Of a stretch of 64,000 bases of DNA, positions 1 through 8,622 are shown piece after piece; the stretch's first letter is position 1; each line of letters starts with the position of its first letter. Location of the stretch: assembly GCA_040877545.1 (NCBI GenBank), contig JBBDNN010000083.1, positions 1 to 64,000 of the forward strand. Reading direction: 5' to 3'. A program made the position numbers and the translations under genes. Origin of the DNA: Gracilimonas sp040877545 (GTDB taxonomy: Bacteria; Bacteroidota; Rhodothermia; Balneolales; Balneolaceae). The notes beneath the pieces are model-generated. The model had not been told where the DNA came from and searched no databases. It saw only the letters and a list, made by a program, of their open reading frames with translations.

Positions 1-158
1 CCTCACTTCGCTAGGTTAGCTCTTCCTAACTCTTAATTCAAATATATAAGGGATACCTTTAGCAAAAATTAAAGATTATTTCTGAATTTTTGCACCCTCT
101 CAGTAATCATTTGATGTCTTTAATCCTTAATTTGAATTTTGAATCTCACTGACTATTG
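1..158. other. Left-edge non-coding stretch
   Basis: This stretch precedes gmk. It is A/T-rich and no open frame of convincing length reaches the window edge: in frame 1 there are only 11 codons before a TAA at 34-36, which might be the last codons of an upstream gene but cannot be recognised. In many Bacteroidota a yicC-type gene precedes gmk; nothing here is long enough to confirm that. Confidence 0.4.
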
Positions 159-734
159 ATGGCAAAAAAAGGTAAAGTAATAATTCTTGTTGCACCCAGT
201 GGCGCCGGTAAAACCACACTTGCCAGCAGGCTTTTTCAGGATATTGATGGGCTGAAATTTTCTGTTTCGGCTACTACACGCCGTCCAAGAAAAACAGAAA
301 AGCAGGGGAAGCATTACTACTTCCTTTCTGATGACGATTTTGAGCAAAAAATAGCGGCGGGTGAATTCCTGGAATGGGAAGAATTTTATGGTGGAAAGAA
401 ATATGGCACATTACGTTCAGAAGTTGATAAACAATTAAATTCAGGCTATTTTGTCTTGCTTGATATTGAAGTGAAAGGCGCCCTCAGCATTAAACAGATT
501 TACAGAGAAGATTGCCTGAGTTTGTTTATACAACCGCCTTCACTTGATGCATTGCAACAGCGCCTGATGGCACGAGGAACCGAAGATCAGAAAACCCTTG
601 CCTTGAGACTTGAGCGCGCTAAAAGAGAACTTACTTACGCTGATCAGTTTGATCAGATTATTATTAATGATGACTTTGAAGCAGCCTATAAAGAAGTTAA
701 GAAGGCTGTTTCTAATTTCATGAACAACAACTGA
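159..734 (+). CDS. gmk: Guanylate kinase
   Basis: Phosphorylates GMP (and dGMP) to GDP with ATP in the cytoplasm, a core step of purine nucleotide synthesis. The 191-residue product has the P-loop APSGAGKT at about residues 12-19, the GMP-binding stretch SATTRRPR followed by G-x-x-Y-x-F, and the usual family length of about 190-210. I chose the ATG at 159; a TTG directly before it at 156 would only add one residue. It is followed 5 bases later by rpoZ and then coaBC, a conserved gmk-rpoZ-coaBC cluster. Identification is secure. Confidence 0.97.
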   Translation: MAKKGKVIILVAPSGAGKTTLASRLFQDIDGLKFSVSATTRRPRKTEKQGKHYYFLSDDDFEQKIAAGEFLEWEEFYGGKKYGTLRSEVDKQLNSGYFVLLDIEVKGALSIKQIYREDCLSLFIQPPSLDALQQRLMARGTEDQKTLALRLERAKRELTYADQFDQIIINDDFEAAYKEVKKAVSNFMNNN

Positions 735-739
735 ATATT

Positions 740-1033
740 ATGCCGATTCAAACACTAGATATTGAGAAACTAAAATTTAAAACAGGCAACAAGTATGAAT
801 TGCTTGTTATTCTTTCCAAGAGAGCTCGTCAAATTGCAGCTCAGGAAAAATTAGAGCTCGATGAAAAGCTTCAGTATTTCGAAGGCTTTGAAGACGACGA
901 TGAATTTTCATTCAATGAAGAACAAGAGCAAATATCCAAAGCTTTTGAAAAACTTCCTCACGCTACTCAGCGTTCGGTTATAGAAATGCAAAATGATGAT
1001 ATCTATTTCCGCCGCCCTGAAACAGAGGAATAA
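740..1033 (+). CDS. rpoZ: RNA polymerase omega subunit (Bacteroidota type)
   Basis: A 97-residue protein that fits the omega subunit, which helps assemble and stabilise RNA polymerase. The N-terminal half holds the RpoZ/Rpb6-like core (GNKYELLVILSKRARQIA, about residues 16-33). The C-terminal half is acidic and divergent, as is common in Bacteroidota. Its place between gmk and coaBC, five bases after gmk and two bases before coaBC, is the classical context and adds strong support to a short, weakly conserved sequence. The three genes are almost certainly one transcript. Confidence 0.9.
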   Translation: MPIQTLDIEKLKFKTGNKYELLVILSKRARQIAAQEKLELDEKLQYFEGFEDDDEFSFNEEQEQISKAFEKLPHATQRSVIEMQNDDIYFRRPETEE

Positions 1034-1035
1034 GA

Positions 1036-2223
1036 ATGTTATCCGGTAAACGCATTATTCTTGGTGTTACCGGAGGAATTGCAGCGTATAAAGCTGTATT
1101 TCTACTTAGAGAATTTCAAAAAGCGGGGGCCGAAGTGCGTGTCACTATAACACCAGCAGCTACCCGCTTTATCGGTTTAGAAACCTTCGCTTCCCTTTCC
1201 GGCCATAAAGTAGCCGTTGATATTTTTCCTGAAGAGCCTGAAGCCACTGAATGGACACGCCATATTAACTGGGGAGAATGGGCTGATTTGTTTGTCATTG
1301 CTCCCTGCACCGCCAATACCCTGGCAAAAATCGCCACCGGCATTTCAGATAATATGCTTACGAGTACGGTTTTGGCAGCACGTTGTCCAATTTTGGTATG
1401 CCCAACTATGGATGGTGAAATGTATGAGTCGCCCGGAGTATCGAAAAATATTGAAATTATACAAAACAACGGCTATCACGTATTGGAACCTGAAACCGGC
1501 TTTTTAGCAAGTGGACTTGAAGGAAAAGGGCGACTTCCTGAGTTCAGCAGCATTCTTGAAAAAACCTCTGAAATTCTCGGTTCAATCAAGGGGCCGCTTG
1601 AAGGTAAAAAAGTGGTGATTACAGCCGGACCAACTCGCGAGTTTATTGATCGGGTTAGATTTATTTCAAATCCAAGTTCAGGAAAAATGGGTTTTGCTAT
1701 GGCGGAAGCTGCTCAAGGAATGGGCGCTGATGTAACGGTAATTCATGGCCCGGTAACTATTCAGAAACCGGAAGGGATTCATACTAAAAGTATAACCAAT
1801 GCGGCAGAGCTTTTTTCTGCTGTGAAAAAATATACCGATGCCGATATAATAATTATGGCGGCGGCTGTTTCGGATTTCACTCCGGAAGCGACTCATTCAC
1901 ATAAGGTGAAAAAAGAAGAGGGAGTCGAACCTATTAAAATGAAACAAACTCAGGATATTCTTTCCTGGCTCGGCGACCATAAAAAAAAGGGACAAATACT
2001 TATCGGCTTTGCTATGGAAACCAGTAACCTGATCGAAAATGCTAGCCGAAAGCTCAAAGAAAAAAATGCTGACTGGATGATAGCTAACTCTCTGAATGAT
2101 GCAGATTCTGGTTTTGAAACCGATAACAATTCTGTTTTATTGATCAGTAAAAACTCAGAAAAAGAATTTAAGGGAAGTAAGAAAGACATTGCTATAGAGA
2201 TCCTGAACAGGATCTTCAGGTAG
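1036..2223 (+). CDS. coaBC: Bifunctional phosphopantothenoylcysteine decarboxylase / phosphopantothenate-cysteine ligase
   Basis: Carries out two consecutive steps of coenzyme A synthesis: CTP-dependent coupling of cysteine to 4'-phosphopantothenate, then FMN-dependent decarboxylation. Residues 1-185 are the flavoprotein CoaC half (GVTGGIAAYK near the start, catalytic His76 in RHINWGEWADL). Residues about 190-395 are the CoaB ligase half (ITAGPTREFIDRVRFISN). Two CoaC motifs are altered relative to E. coli Dfp: the PAMN motif reads PTMD (residues 123-126), and the active-site Cys of the ACG motif is Ser159 in LASG. I believe such changes are common in Bacteroidota enzymes, so I still call it functional. 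It is the last gene of the gmk operon. Confidence 0.95.
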   Translation: MLSGKRIILGVTGGIAAYKAVFLLREFQKAGAEVRVTITPAATRFIGLETFASLSGHKVAVDIFPEEPEATEWTRHINWGEWADLFVIAPCTANTLAKIATGISDNMLTSTVLAARCPILVCPTMDGEMYESPGVSKNIEIIQNNGYHVLEPETGFLASGLEGKGRLPEFSSILEKTSEILGSIKGPLEGKKVVITAGPTREFIDRVRFISNPSSGKMGFAMAEAAQGMGADVTVIHGPVTIQKPEGIHTKSITNAAELFSAVKKYTDADIIIMAAAVSDFTPEATHSHKVKKEEGVEPIKMKQTQDILSWLGDHKKKGQILIGFAMETSNLIENASRKLKEKNADWMIANSLNDADSGFETDNNSVLLISKNSEKEFKGSKKDIAIEILNRIFR

Positions 2224-2290
2224 TAGTGATCTTGTGGTTATTTCTGCGCAGGCAGGAATCTAAATTAACATGCAAAGAAAGGGAACCCAC

Positions 2291-3436
2291 TCAAACCATC
2301 CACTTATATACCCGGTAAGCCTTTGCAATTTCACACCCCAGCGCCTCCAGGCTTCGGCGCATAATCCAGTTCTTTTCGCTTACAAATCCGCCTTCCAGTA
2401 TTCTTAAATTCGGATAATGTTTTTTCGTCCATTTTGCGCCTTCCACAAAAATTAAAGCTTCCAGACCTCTGCCTCGAAATCTGGGATCAGTGCCGAAGGC
2501 CAAGGGACGAAATCTTTCCGCTCTGTCCTTAAAACCAATCAGCCGTGGATAGTGCCACCATTTAAGGTGCCCACCTGTTTGCGCTGATATTTCGTGCAGA
2601 TCAGGCACACTGATGAGAAAGGAAGCCGGTTCGCCATTTACAAATACAAGGGGTGAAGTTTCTGGCATCAAAACCGGCTTTAGTTTTTTGATCATTTGCC
2701 GAATGGTTTCCCGGGTTATGCCAATAAATTCATCCTCTCTTTCTTTTATTACCTGCTCATGGAATGCCCTGTTATAAATCTGCCGGACAAACTCCCCATC
2801 TCGCTCCAGGTTCTTTTTATCTATTGGACGAATTTCTATGGAATCATTTCTTCTGAGCCTTGTCGTAATTTCCAGCAAACGTTCTGGAATTTTGCTTTCC
2901 ATATTCAGCTGATACATGTATAAATCATCCAGCTTTTCGGGGTTGGTTTCTTCGATCAATTCCTGGTAATAGCTGTGATGGTAAAGCATCCCATACACAT
3001 TATGATCTTCAAAACCATTGGTTTGCATTCCCCAGAACATGTCGTTTTCGCCAAAATTAATGGGGCCGCGAAATCCAGCGTAACCATGTTTCTTATGCCA
3101 TTTTTTTGCATAGTTGATAATTGATGTTGCTACCTCTGCCTGATTTTCCATTTCAATGAAACCAATCCCGCCAAGATTAGGATTATATTGCTCGTCTTTT
3201 TCGGGATCTGAAAACAACGCGAATCTTCCCAGAACTTTTTTTTCATCATGCACTAAAAAACGCTCGCATTCTCCGCCTTTTCGAAACCGCTCATTTTTTT
3301 GTTTATCGAAAATATTTTCAACTTCAAACCTAAAAGGAGGCCGCCACCAGGGATTGTCTTTATATAATCGAGCCGGTAATTCATGAAAGGACTGAATTTG
3401 CTGCTTCGTTTTTATCTTTTTCACCTGAAAAGGCAT
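2291..3436 (-). CDS. GNAT-like acyltransferase, 381 residues, substrate unknown
   Basis: The protein looks like a member of the GNAT acyltransferase superfamily, probably with two GNAT-like halves. The C-terminal half has an acetyl-CoA-loop-like stretch, GTDPRFRGRGLEALIF (about residues 316-331), followed by a helix and the hydrophobic closing strand. The N-terminal half has the FRGPINFGENDMFWG region typical of a group of uncharacterised Bacteroidota proteins. There is no signal peptide, so it is expected in the cytoplasm. It stands alone, convergent with coaBC and divergent from the gene at 3513. Substrate and pathway cannot be read from the sequence. Confidence 0.6.
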   Translation of the reverse strand: MPFQVKKIKTKQQIQSFHELPARLYKDNPWWRPPFRFEVENIFDKQKNERFRKGGECERFLVHDEKKVLGRFALFSDPEKDEQYNPNLGGIGFIEMENQAEVATSIINYAKKWHKKHGYAGFRGPINFGENDMFWGMQTNGFEDHNVYGMLYHHSYYQELIEETNPEKLDDLYMYQLNMESKIPERLLEITTRLRRNDSIEIRPIDKKNLERDGEFVRQIYNRAFHEQVIKEREDEFIGITRETIRQMIKKLKPVLMPETSPLVFVNGEPASFLISVPDLHEISAQTGGHLKWWHYPRLIGFKDRAERFRPLAFGTDPRFRGRGLEALIFVEGAKWTKKHYPNLRILEGGFVSEKNWIMRRSLEALGCEIAKAYRVYKWMV

Positions 3437-3512
3437 ATCCTTTATACCATAGTTTTTATAGATTCAGGCTGAAGGTAAAACTCAACATCTTTGTTACCAA
3501 CCCCATATTGTT

Positions 3513-3950
3513 TTGGATAGAAAAAACGGCAAAAAAATTATCACCATTTTATTGACGTTGTCGTGCATAATTAGTGGAATCATATTAGCTGCCACTCCAT
3601 CACCCGCCATCCATAAAATACAAACTGTAAAGGAGTTGGATTCACTGATTACCACTCACATACTGAACTCACAGGTAAACCCTCAGCAAGTGCGCGTTAG
3701 AGATATAACAGTAGATTCAACTTTTACACGAAGGATGTACAGGATTCGTGTTCCTTCTCGATTTTCCAAGACTCTTTTTCACCTGGAGTTGCATAAAAAT
3801 TTCCGCCAATACAAAATGGAAGTTCCTGCCAAAGTTTCTTTTCCTGAACGTGACATGGATATTTATCTTTATAATGAAGGCACGGTTTTAAGAACTATTC
3901 GATTAATCACCGATACGGACCTGGATACCATGATAATTGGAGTACATTGA
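3513..3950 (+). CDS. Hypothetical secreted or membrane-anchored protein upstream of lipase
   Basis: A 145-residue protein of unknown function. The N-terminus is positively charged (MDRKNGKK) followed by a hydrophobic segment at about residues 9-27, so it is exported or anchored in the inner membrane with the rest outside. The remainder is rich in beta-prone alternating residues. The only workable start is the TTG at 3513, since no in-frame ATG precedes the hydrophobic segment. It ends three bases before the lipase gene, so the two are probably co-transcribed, and it could be an accessory or unrelated envelope protein. No family was recognised. Confidence 0.6.
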   Translation: MDRKNGKKIITILLTLSCIISGIILAATPSPAIHKIQTVKELDSLITTHILNSQVNPQQVRVRDITVDSTFTRRMYRIRVPSRFSKTLFHLELHKNFRQYKMEVPAKVSFPERDMDIYLYNEGTVLRTIRLITDTDLDTMIIGVH

Positions 3951-3953
3951 TTA

Positions 3954-4805
3954 ATGGCAGAGAAGAATCTTTTGCTAAAAAAATTAGAAATAGAGGAATT
4001 TCCTCAACCAACTATTGTGAGATTAAAATATCCAATCTTCATGTGCCATGGATATGGAGCTATTGCTACAGTGATTAAACCCGGGTTGATGCATGATCCC
4101 TGCATGTTTATTCGCAGCCTTGGCGTAGCAGCCATTGCTCCCAATATTGTACCTTATGCAAGTATTGAAACGAGAGCCGAAAATTGGGCTTTTCTTTGTA
4201 GAAAGTTTTGCGAAGATTATGATTATGATCGGGTAAATGTAATTGCACATAGTATGGGCGGGCTTGACATGCGATATGCCCTCTCAAAATTAGGTCTAGC
4301 TGATAAAGTGGAAAGTTTATCTACAGTTTCCACACCCCACCACGGTTCTTCCCTGGCCGATCTTGTTTTAAAAGCACCCGAAATGGTTACAGAAAAACTC
4401 AGCTGGATTTTTGATTGGCTTGGGGATAACATGTATCCTAAAACAAAGAGCGATGCGCTTAGATCTGTTGAACAACTTACCCGCACTTATGTACAGGAGA
4501 AATTCAATCCACAGGTACCTGATGTGGATTCGGTGAACTATTACTCTTATAGTGCTGCCGTGGGTAAAGGAACAAAATATTCTCTGAACCCGGTTTTAAA
4601 ATTTCAGAATAACCAAATTTTTGAAAAGGAAGGTCCTAATGATGCTTTTGTTTCTGTAGAAAGCGCCAAGTGGGGAGCACATATTGAAACAGCCCCAATT
4701 TCACACCTCACTCAAATGCACCTCCAGGTGAATAAGGAAAATCAAAAGCATTACGAAAAGTTCTGGCTTGACGTATTAAAGACACTGAAGGCAAAAGGCC
4801 ATTAA
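3954..4805 (+). CDS. Alpha/beta-hydrolase, triacylglycerol lipase-like (EstA/LipA family)
   Basis: A 283-residue esterase/lipase of the alpha/beta-hydrolase fold. The early strand and oxyanion stretch FMCHGYGA and the nucleophile elbow AHSMGG (Ser100) are clear. Probable acid and base residues are the Asp in GPNDAF and the His in ISHLTQM near the C-terminus. The motif VSTPHHGSSLAD after the nucleophile is typical of bacterial class I lipases such as Pseudomonas LipA. No signal peptide is visible, so it may act in the cytoplasm or leave by an unrecognised route. It follows the preceding exported unknown by three bases. Exact substrate chain length cannot be inferred. Confidence 0.8.
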   Translation: MAEKNLLLKKLEIEEFPQPTIVRLKYPIFMCHGYGAIATVIKPGLMHDPCMFIRSLGVAAIAPNIVPYASIETRAENWAFLCRKFCEDYDYDRVNVIAHSMGGLDMRYALSKLGLADKVESLSTVSTPHHGSSLADLVLKAPEMVTEKLSWIFDWLGDNMYPKTKSDALRSVEQLTRTYVQEKFNPQVPDVDSVNYYSYSAAVGKGTKYSLNPVLKFQNNQIFEKEGPNDAFVSVESAKWGAHIETAPISHLTQMHLQVNKENQKHYEKFWLDVLKTLKAKGH

Positions 4806-4861
4806 AAGAAAAAGGGTACTGCCTTATACTGGATACTGGTTTATCAAAAAGATTTCTTCCC

Positions 4862-5632
4862 TCAGTCTTTCAAATCTTCCTCATCAAACTCTTCCAATAG
4901 ATTGTAAGACGTAAGATCATATTGAATGGGAGTAACAGAAGCATATCCTTCATTCAAAACATGAATATCCGCGTCTTCGGCCTCATCAAGTAGTTCGAAC
5001 TTTCCTGTTAACCAATAGTAGGAACGGTTATAAGGATCCTTTCTGCTTTCGTATTCTTCCACATAACGACTATCAGCCATGCGAGTCCATTTTATCCCCT
5101 TAAATCTTCCGGCGGGAGCATTCACATTTAAAGTAACTCCTTTATCCAGCCCCTTTTCAAGAACAAATTTTATTACACGCCGGGCAGCTTCCTTGCATCC
5201 ACTAAGGTCAGCTTCTTCCCGAAAATCAGTACAGCTTACCGCTATGGATGGATACCCTAAAATAGTTCCTTCGGTAGCTGCACTCACTGTTCCTGAATAC
5301 AGAATATTTATTCCTGCATTACTCCCATGATTAATACCACTTACTACTAAATCGGGTTTTCTTTCCAGCAATTCGCCGTGTGCCAACTTTACACAATCAG
5401 CGGGGGTTCCGGTAACTGCTTCTCCCTCAAAACGATCATCTAAATTAAATTTACTTGTACGTAAGGGAACCTGGACAGTAATGGCATGTCCCATCGCACT
5501 TTGTTCGCGTTCGGGTGCTACAATATAGGTATCTCCAAATTCGGCGGCTACTTCGGCGAGTGCTTTAATACCGGGTGAAAAAATTCCATCATCATTACTA
5601 ACTAATATGAAAGGTTTTTTTGATTTGTTCAT
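4862..5632 (-). CDS. surE: 5'/3'-nucleotidase SurE (survival protein E)
   Basis: A metal-dependent nucleoside monophosphate phosphatase of the SurE family, 256 residues, the usual size. The signature VSNDDGIFSPGI near the N-terminus supplies the metal-binding aspartates, followed by APEREQSAMGHAIT and SGINHGSNAGINILYSGTVSAA, the conserved active-site loops. The start overlaps the panB stop by four bases (ATGA-type), so translation is likely coupled. It is the last gene of the ubiE-fabZ-panB-surE operon on this strand. Cytoplasmic, with a probable role in nucleotide pool balance and stress survival. Confidence 0.95.
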   Translation of the reverse strand: MNKSKKPFILVSNDDGIFSPGIKALAEVAAEFGDTYIVAPEREQSAMGHAITVQVPLRTSKFNLDDRFEGEAVTGTPADCVKLAHGELLERKPDLVVSGINHGSNAGINILYSGTVSAATEGTILGYPSIAVSCTDFREEADLSGCKEAARRVIKFVLEKGLDKGVTLNVNAPAGRFKGIKWTRMADSRYVEEYESRKDPYNRSYYWLTGKFELLDEAEDADIHVLNEGYASVTPIQYDLTSYNLLEEFDEEDLKD

Positions 5633-6459
5633 CCGCCGTATTGCTCGTCTTTGTTTGGGAAATTTTTGTTTTTGATATCTTTGATATAATTCTGCACCGC
5701 GTCTGTCATCACTGAATGTAAATCTGCATACCGGCGTAAGAATCTTGGATTAAACTCTTTGTTCAACCCTAACATATCATGTATTACCAGTACCTGACCA
5801 TCACAACCGGCCCCGGCACCAATTCCAATTGTTGGTATTGAAATCTCTTTTGATACTTTTTCAGCAAGTTTAGCTGGAATTTTCTCAAGCACCAGCGAAA
5901 AACAACCGGCTTCTTCAAGTAGTTTAGCATCACGGATTAACTCCTCCGCCTCGGCTTCATCGGTGGCACGAACTTTATAAGTACCAAATTTATAGATGCT
6001 TTGAGGAGTTAATCCCAGATGTCCCATCACAGGGATACCGGCATCCACAATTCTTTTTACTGTATTTACTATGGCTTTTCCGCCTTCCAGTTTAATGGCA
6101 TGAGCGCCGGCTTCTTTCATCATTCTTCCGGCACTGTTAAGAGCTTCTTTTGCTGTTACCTGGTAACTCATGAAGGGCATATCGGCAATAACCAATGCCC
6201 GCTGAACTCCACGAACTACACAAGAAGTGTGATAAAGCATATGCTCGAGTGTCATGGGAACCGTGGTTTCATAACCGGCCATCACATTACTGGCAGAATC
6301 TCCTACCAGTATGATTTCAATTCCTGCCTGATCAATAATTTGTGCCATGGTGAAATCATAAGCCGTTAACATGCTTATTTTTTCACCTGTTGATTTCATA
6401 TCCACCACGGTTTGAGTGGTGATTTTTACCGGGCGGTCTGTACCTTTTTGTGTACTCAT
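5629..6459 (-). CDS. panB: 3-methyl-2-oxobutanoate hydroxymethyltransferase
   Basis: First committed enzyme of pantothenate synthesis: transfers a hydroxymethyl group from methylene-tetrahydrofolate to alpha-ketoisovalerate to give ketopantoate. The 276-residue protein carries MLTAYDFTMAQIIDQAGIEIILVGDS, matched in pieces, the metal-binding Asp in VIADMPFMSY, and the catalytic glutamate region LVLEKIPAKLAEKV. The C-terminus GIGAGAGCDGQVLVIHDMLGL is diagnostic. It overlaps fabZ and surE by four bases at each end. Together with coaBC earlier in the window it supports a complete CoA route in the organism. Confidence 0.96.
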   Translation of the reverse strand: MSTQKGTDRPVKITTQTVVDMKSTGEKISMLTAYDFTMAQIIDQAGIEIILVGDSASNVMAGYETTVPMTLEHMLYHTSCVVRGVQRALVIADMPFMSYQVTAKEALNSAGRMMKEAGAHAIKLEGGKAIVNTVKRIVDAGIPVMGHLGLTPQSIYKFGTYKVRATDEAEAEELIRDAKLLEEAGCFSLVLEKIPAKLAEKVSKEISIPTIGIGAGAGCDGQVLVIHDMLGLNKEFNPRFLRRYADLHSVMTDAVQNYIKDIKNKNFPNKDEQYGG

Positions 6460-6893
6460 GATTTATCCTTTGGCACTAAAGCTGCGGATGCTTCTATCTC
6501 ACAAGCTACTTCACCATCCACAGTAGCAACTCCGGTCATCACTACAAAATTCCGTTTCATCGCAGTAAGTTTTACCTCCAGAACAAGCTGATCTCCGGGT
6601 ACTACCTGTCGCCGGAATTTGGCATTTTTGATGCCGGTAAATACCATAAGTGAATTTTCGGGATCATCCACTTTTTGAGTCATTAACATGATAGCCCCTG
6701 CTTGTGCCAAGGCTTCTACCTGTAAAACGCCTGGCATGATTGGCTGTCCCGGAAAGTGTCCGTTAAAAAATTCTTCGTTGGCCGTTACATTTTTTATGGC
6801 TTTGATTCTTTCTTCTTCGAGTTCTAAAACCCGGTCTACCAGTAAGAATGGGTAACGATGTGGCAGTACTTTCTTAATTTCTTCTATGGTCAT
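6456..6893 (-). CDS. fabZ: 3-hydroxyacyl-[acyl-carrier-protein] dehydratase
   Basis: Dehydrates 3-hydroxyacyl-ACP in the type II fatty acid cycle. A single hot-dog domain of 145 residues with LPHRYPFLLVDRV at the N-terminus and the catalytic segment GHFPGQPIMPGVLQVEALAQ, in which the His and Glu form the active site. The length matches FabZ; there is no LpxC fusion, which some Bacteroidota have. It lies 37 bases after ubiE/menG and overlaps panB by four bases. Cytoplasmic. Confidence 0.96.
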   Translation of the reverse strand: MTIEEIKKVLPHRYPFLLVDRVLELEEERIKAIKNVTANEEFFNGHFPGQPIMPGVLQVEALAQAGAIMLMTQKVDDPENSLMVFTGIKNAKFRRQVVPGDQLVLEVKLTAMKRNFVVMTGVATVDGEVACEIEASAALVPKDKS

Positions 6894-6930
6894 AAAAACA
6901 CATTAATTTAATTGGCTGGGGAATATACAA

Positions 6931-7620
6931 TTATTGAACGATTCCTACATAAACGTAAGCTATACCGCCGGTCAATTTTACAGCTCTGCGATTTTTAAAG
7001 GCACCGCATTCATCCATCAGCACTAAAAATTCATCTCCCGCAGGGAAAGCTGCACTAGTTTTGGGTAAATAGGTATAAGCCTCCCGATTGCCACTCAACC
7101 AACCACCAATAGCCGGCATTATGCGCTGACTATACAAATTATATGGATGTTTTAGCAAACCTTTGGGTTGACCAAATTCCAACACCACAACTCTACCGCC
7201 GGATTTTACTACACGCGCCATTTCTTTGAGAGCTGTTACCGGCTCATCCACATTTCGGATGCCAAAAGCTATAGCGGCAATATCAAATTCATCACTTTCA
7301 TAAGGAAGATCCATAGCGTCGGCCACTTCGAAATCAATATCAAGCCCTTCTTTTTTTGCTTTGGCTGGTGCCGGTTCAATCATCGGAGCACAGAAATCAG
7401 TTCCCAGAACATGGCCGGTATCCCCTACTACTTTTTTGAACCGAATAGCTAAATCGCCCGTTCCTGTTGCGCAATCCAGTACATGGTCGCCTTCTGAGGC
7501 ACCACTTTCCGAAACAGCCTTTTTTCGCCATGCATGGTGCACTCCAAATGAAAGCACACTGTTGACACGGTCATAATCGTCCGCAATATCCGCAAACATA
7601 GATTTTACTTTTTCACTCAT
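6931..7620 (-). CDS. ubiE: Demethylmenaquinone / 2-polyprenyl-benzoquinol C-methyltransferase
   Basis: A 229-residue class I SAM-dependent methyltransferase of the UbiE/MenG family, which adds the ring methyl group in menaquinone (and ubiquinone) synthesis. Motifs seen are the N-terminal FADIADDYDRVNSVLSFG, the SAM-binding VLDCATGTGDLAIRF, and the family segment IAFGIRNVDEPVTALKEMARV. In an organism of this type the product is most likely menaquinone, so menG would be an equally good name. It is the first gene of the four-gene operon ending in surE. Confidence 0.94.
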   Translation of the reverse strand: MSEKVKSMFADIADDYDRVNSVLSFGVHHAWRKKAVSESGASEGDHVLDCATGTGDLAIRFKKVVGDTGHVLGTDFCAPMIEPAPAKAKKEGLDIDFEVADAMDLPYESDEFDIAAIAFGIRNVDEPVTALKEMARVVKSGGRVVVLEFGQPKGLLKHPYNLYSQRIMPAIGGWLSGNREAYTYLPKTSAAFPAGDEFLVLMDECGAFKNRRAVKLTGGIAYVYVGIVQ

Positions 7621-7783
7621 AAGTGTTGATGATTTTTACCTAATGATCTGTAATGAATTATAGCCTCAAAGGTACGTATAGATTTAGTATCACTCACAGA
7701 TTTTTATAGATCCGGTGGATTTTAATTAATGAAAGATAATTGTACAGAAGCATTTTCAGCTGTTAGGTAATAGCTCCACAAGG

Positions 7784-7942
7784 ATGACTACAGAATCAAA
7801 AATAACAGATTTTTTTACAGCAATTTTTGCAGATGATCTGCTTTATTTAACTCAACTGCTTCAAACTCACCTTCATCCCAGGGAAGCTGTTGCCTGTTGC
7901 TATCCCAATGCATTAATAGGTGCGTTGATGCTTCTATCCTAA
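7784..7942 (+). CDS. Small hypothetical ORF, 52 residues
   Basis: An ATG-initiated frame of 52 codons that ends three bases before the convergent membrane protein gene at 7946. The product begins MTTESKITDFFTAIFADDLL and continues with an amphipathic LTQLLQTHLHPRE segment and two adjacent cysteines. The in-frame sequence stays open upstream to 7733 but offers no better start. Codon choice and composition look protein-like, but nothing was recognised. It is either a real small protein or a chance open frame; I cannot decide by eye. Confidence 0.3.
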   Translation: MTTESKITDFFTAIFADDLLYLTQLLQTHLHPREAVACCYPNALIGALMLLS

Positions 7943-7945
7943 ATT

Positions 7946-8587
7946 CTATTTCTTCTTGGTTTTGTGATAATTCACCACTTTAATAAACTCTTCCTCCATC
8001 TCTTTCACACTACCTGTAAGCACCCCTTCTTTCATTCCGTAGCGGATAAGCAGCATATTCAGCACACGATCAGGCATTTGTGTTTTAATTCCCGGTTTTA
8101 CTGTAACTACATATTTTAATCCCAATCTCAATAAACCAACTTTAAACAAAAATAACAGGCCGGCCCCCACCCACATTGCTTCTAAATCATTAAATGAAAA
8201 GTAAATTAGAACGATTGCTGAAATAGTGTAAACAAAGGCATCACTTTGTAAGATTCTGATCAGTGACCCCAAACTAGCCATAACTAAAGCACTGGTATTA
8301 AAATACCAAAACATAAAAAAAGCAATTGAAATAAGAGCCGACAAGTATGCATTTATGCTTAATAAAGCCAATACATAAAACAACATTAATGAAAGTACAT
8401 CAGCACTTTTTAACCAGGCATCGGCTTCACGAATTATCTTATCCAGGGGATATTTGTTCAACAATCCCGGTAAATAATCTTTAACACCTTTAGTTGTAAT
8501 ATGGTACCAATTTCCATCCGATGTGGTAATTCCATCGGGAAGTTCCAGCATCTGCCATTTGTATTTTCCGGGTTTTTTATCTTCCAT
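7946..8587 (-). CDS. Hypothetical multi-pass membrane protein, 213 residues
   Basis: The protein has a soluble N-terminal part of about 60 residues, then a run of hydrophobic segments between about residues 62 and 165 that could form four membrane helices, and a polar, lysine-rich C-terminal tail. No enzyme motif was recognised. The neighbouring gene upstream on the same strand is comF, 35 bases away, so they may share a transcript, though a functional link is not apparent. Confidence 0.6.
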   Translation of the reverse strand: MEDKKPGKYKWQMLELPDGITTSDGNWYHITTKGVKDYLPGLLNKYPLDKIIREADAWLKSADVLSLMLFYVLALLSINAYLSALISIAFFMFWYFNTSALVMASLGSLIRILQSDAFVYTISAIVLIYFSFNDLEAMWVGAGLLFLFKVGLLRLGLKYVVTVKPGIKTQMPDRVLNMLLIRYGMKEGVLTGSVKEMEEEFIKVVNYHKTKKK

Positions 8588-8622
8588 AATTGTTACAAAT
8601 ATAACCTTTAAAAAACACTCAT

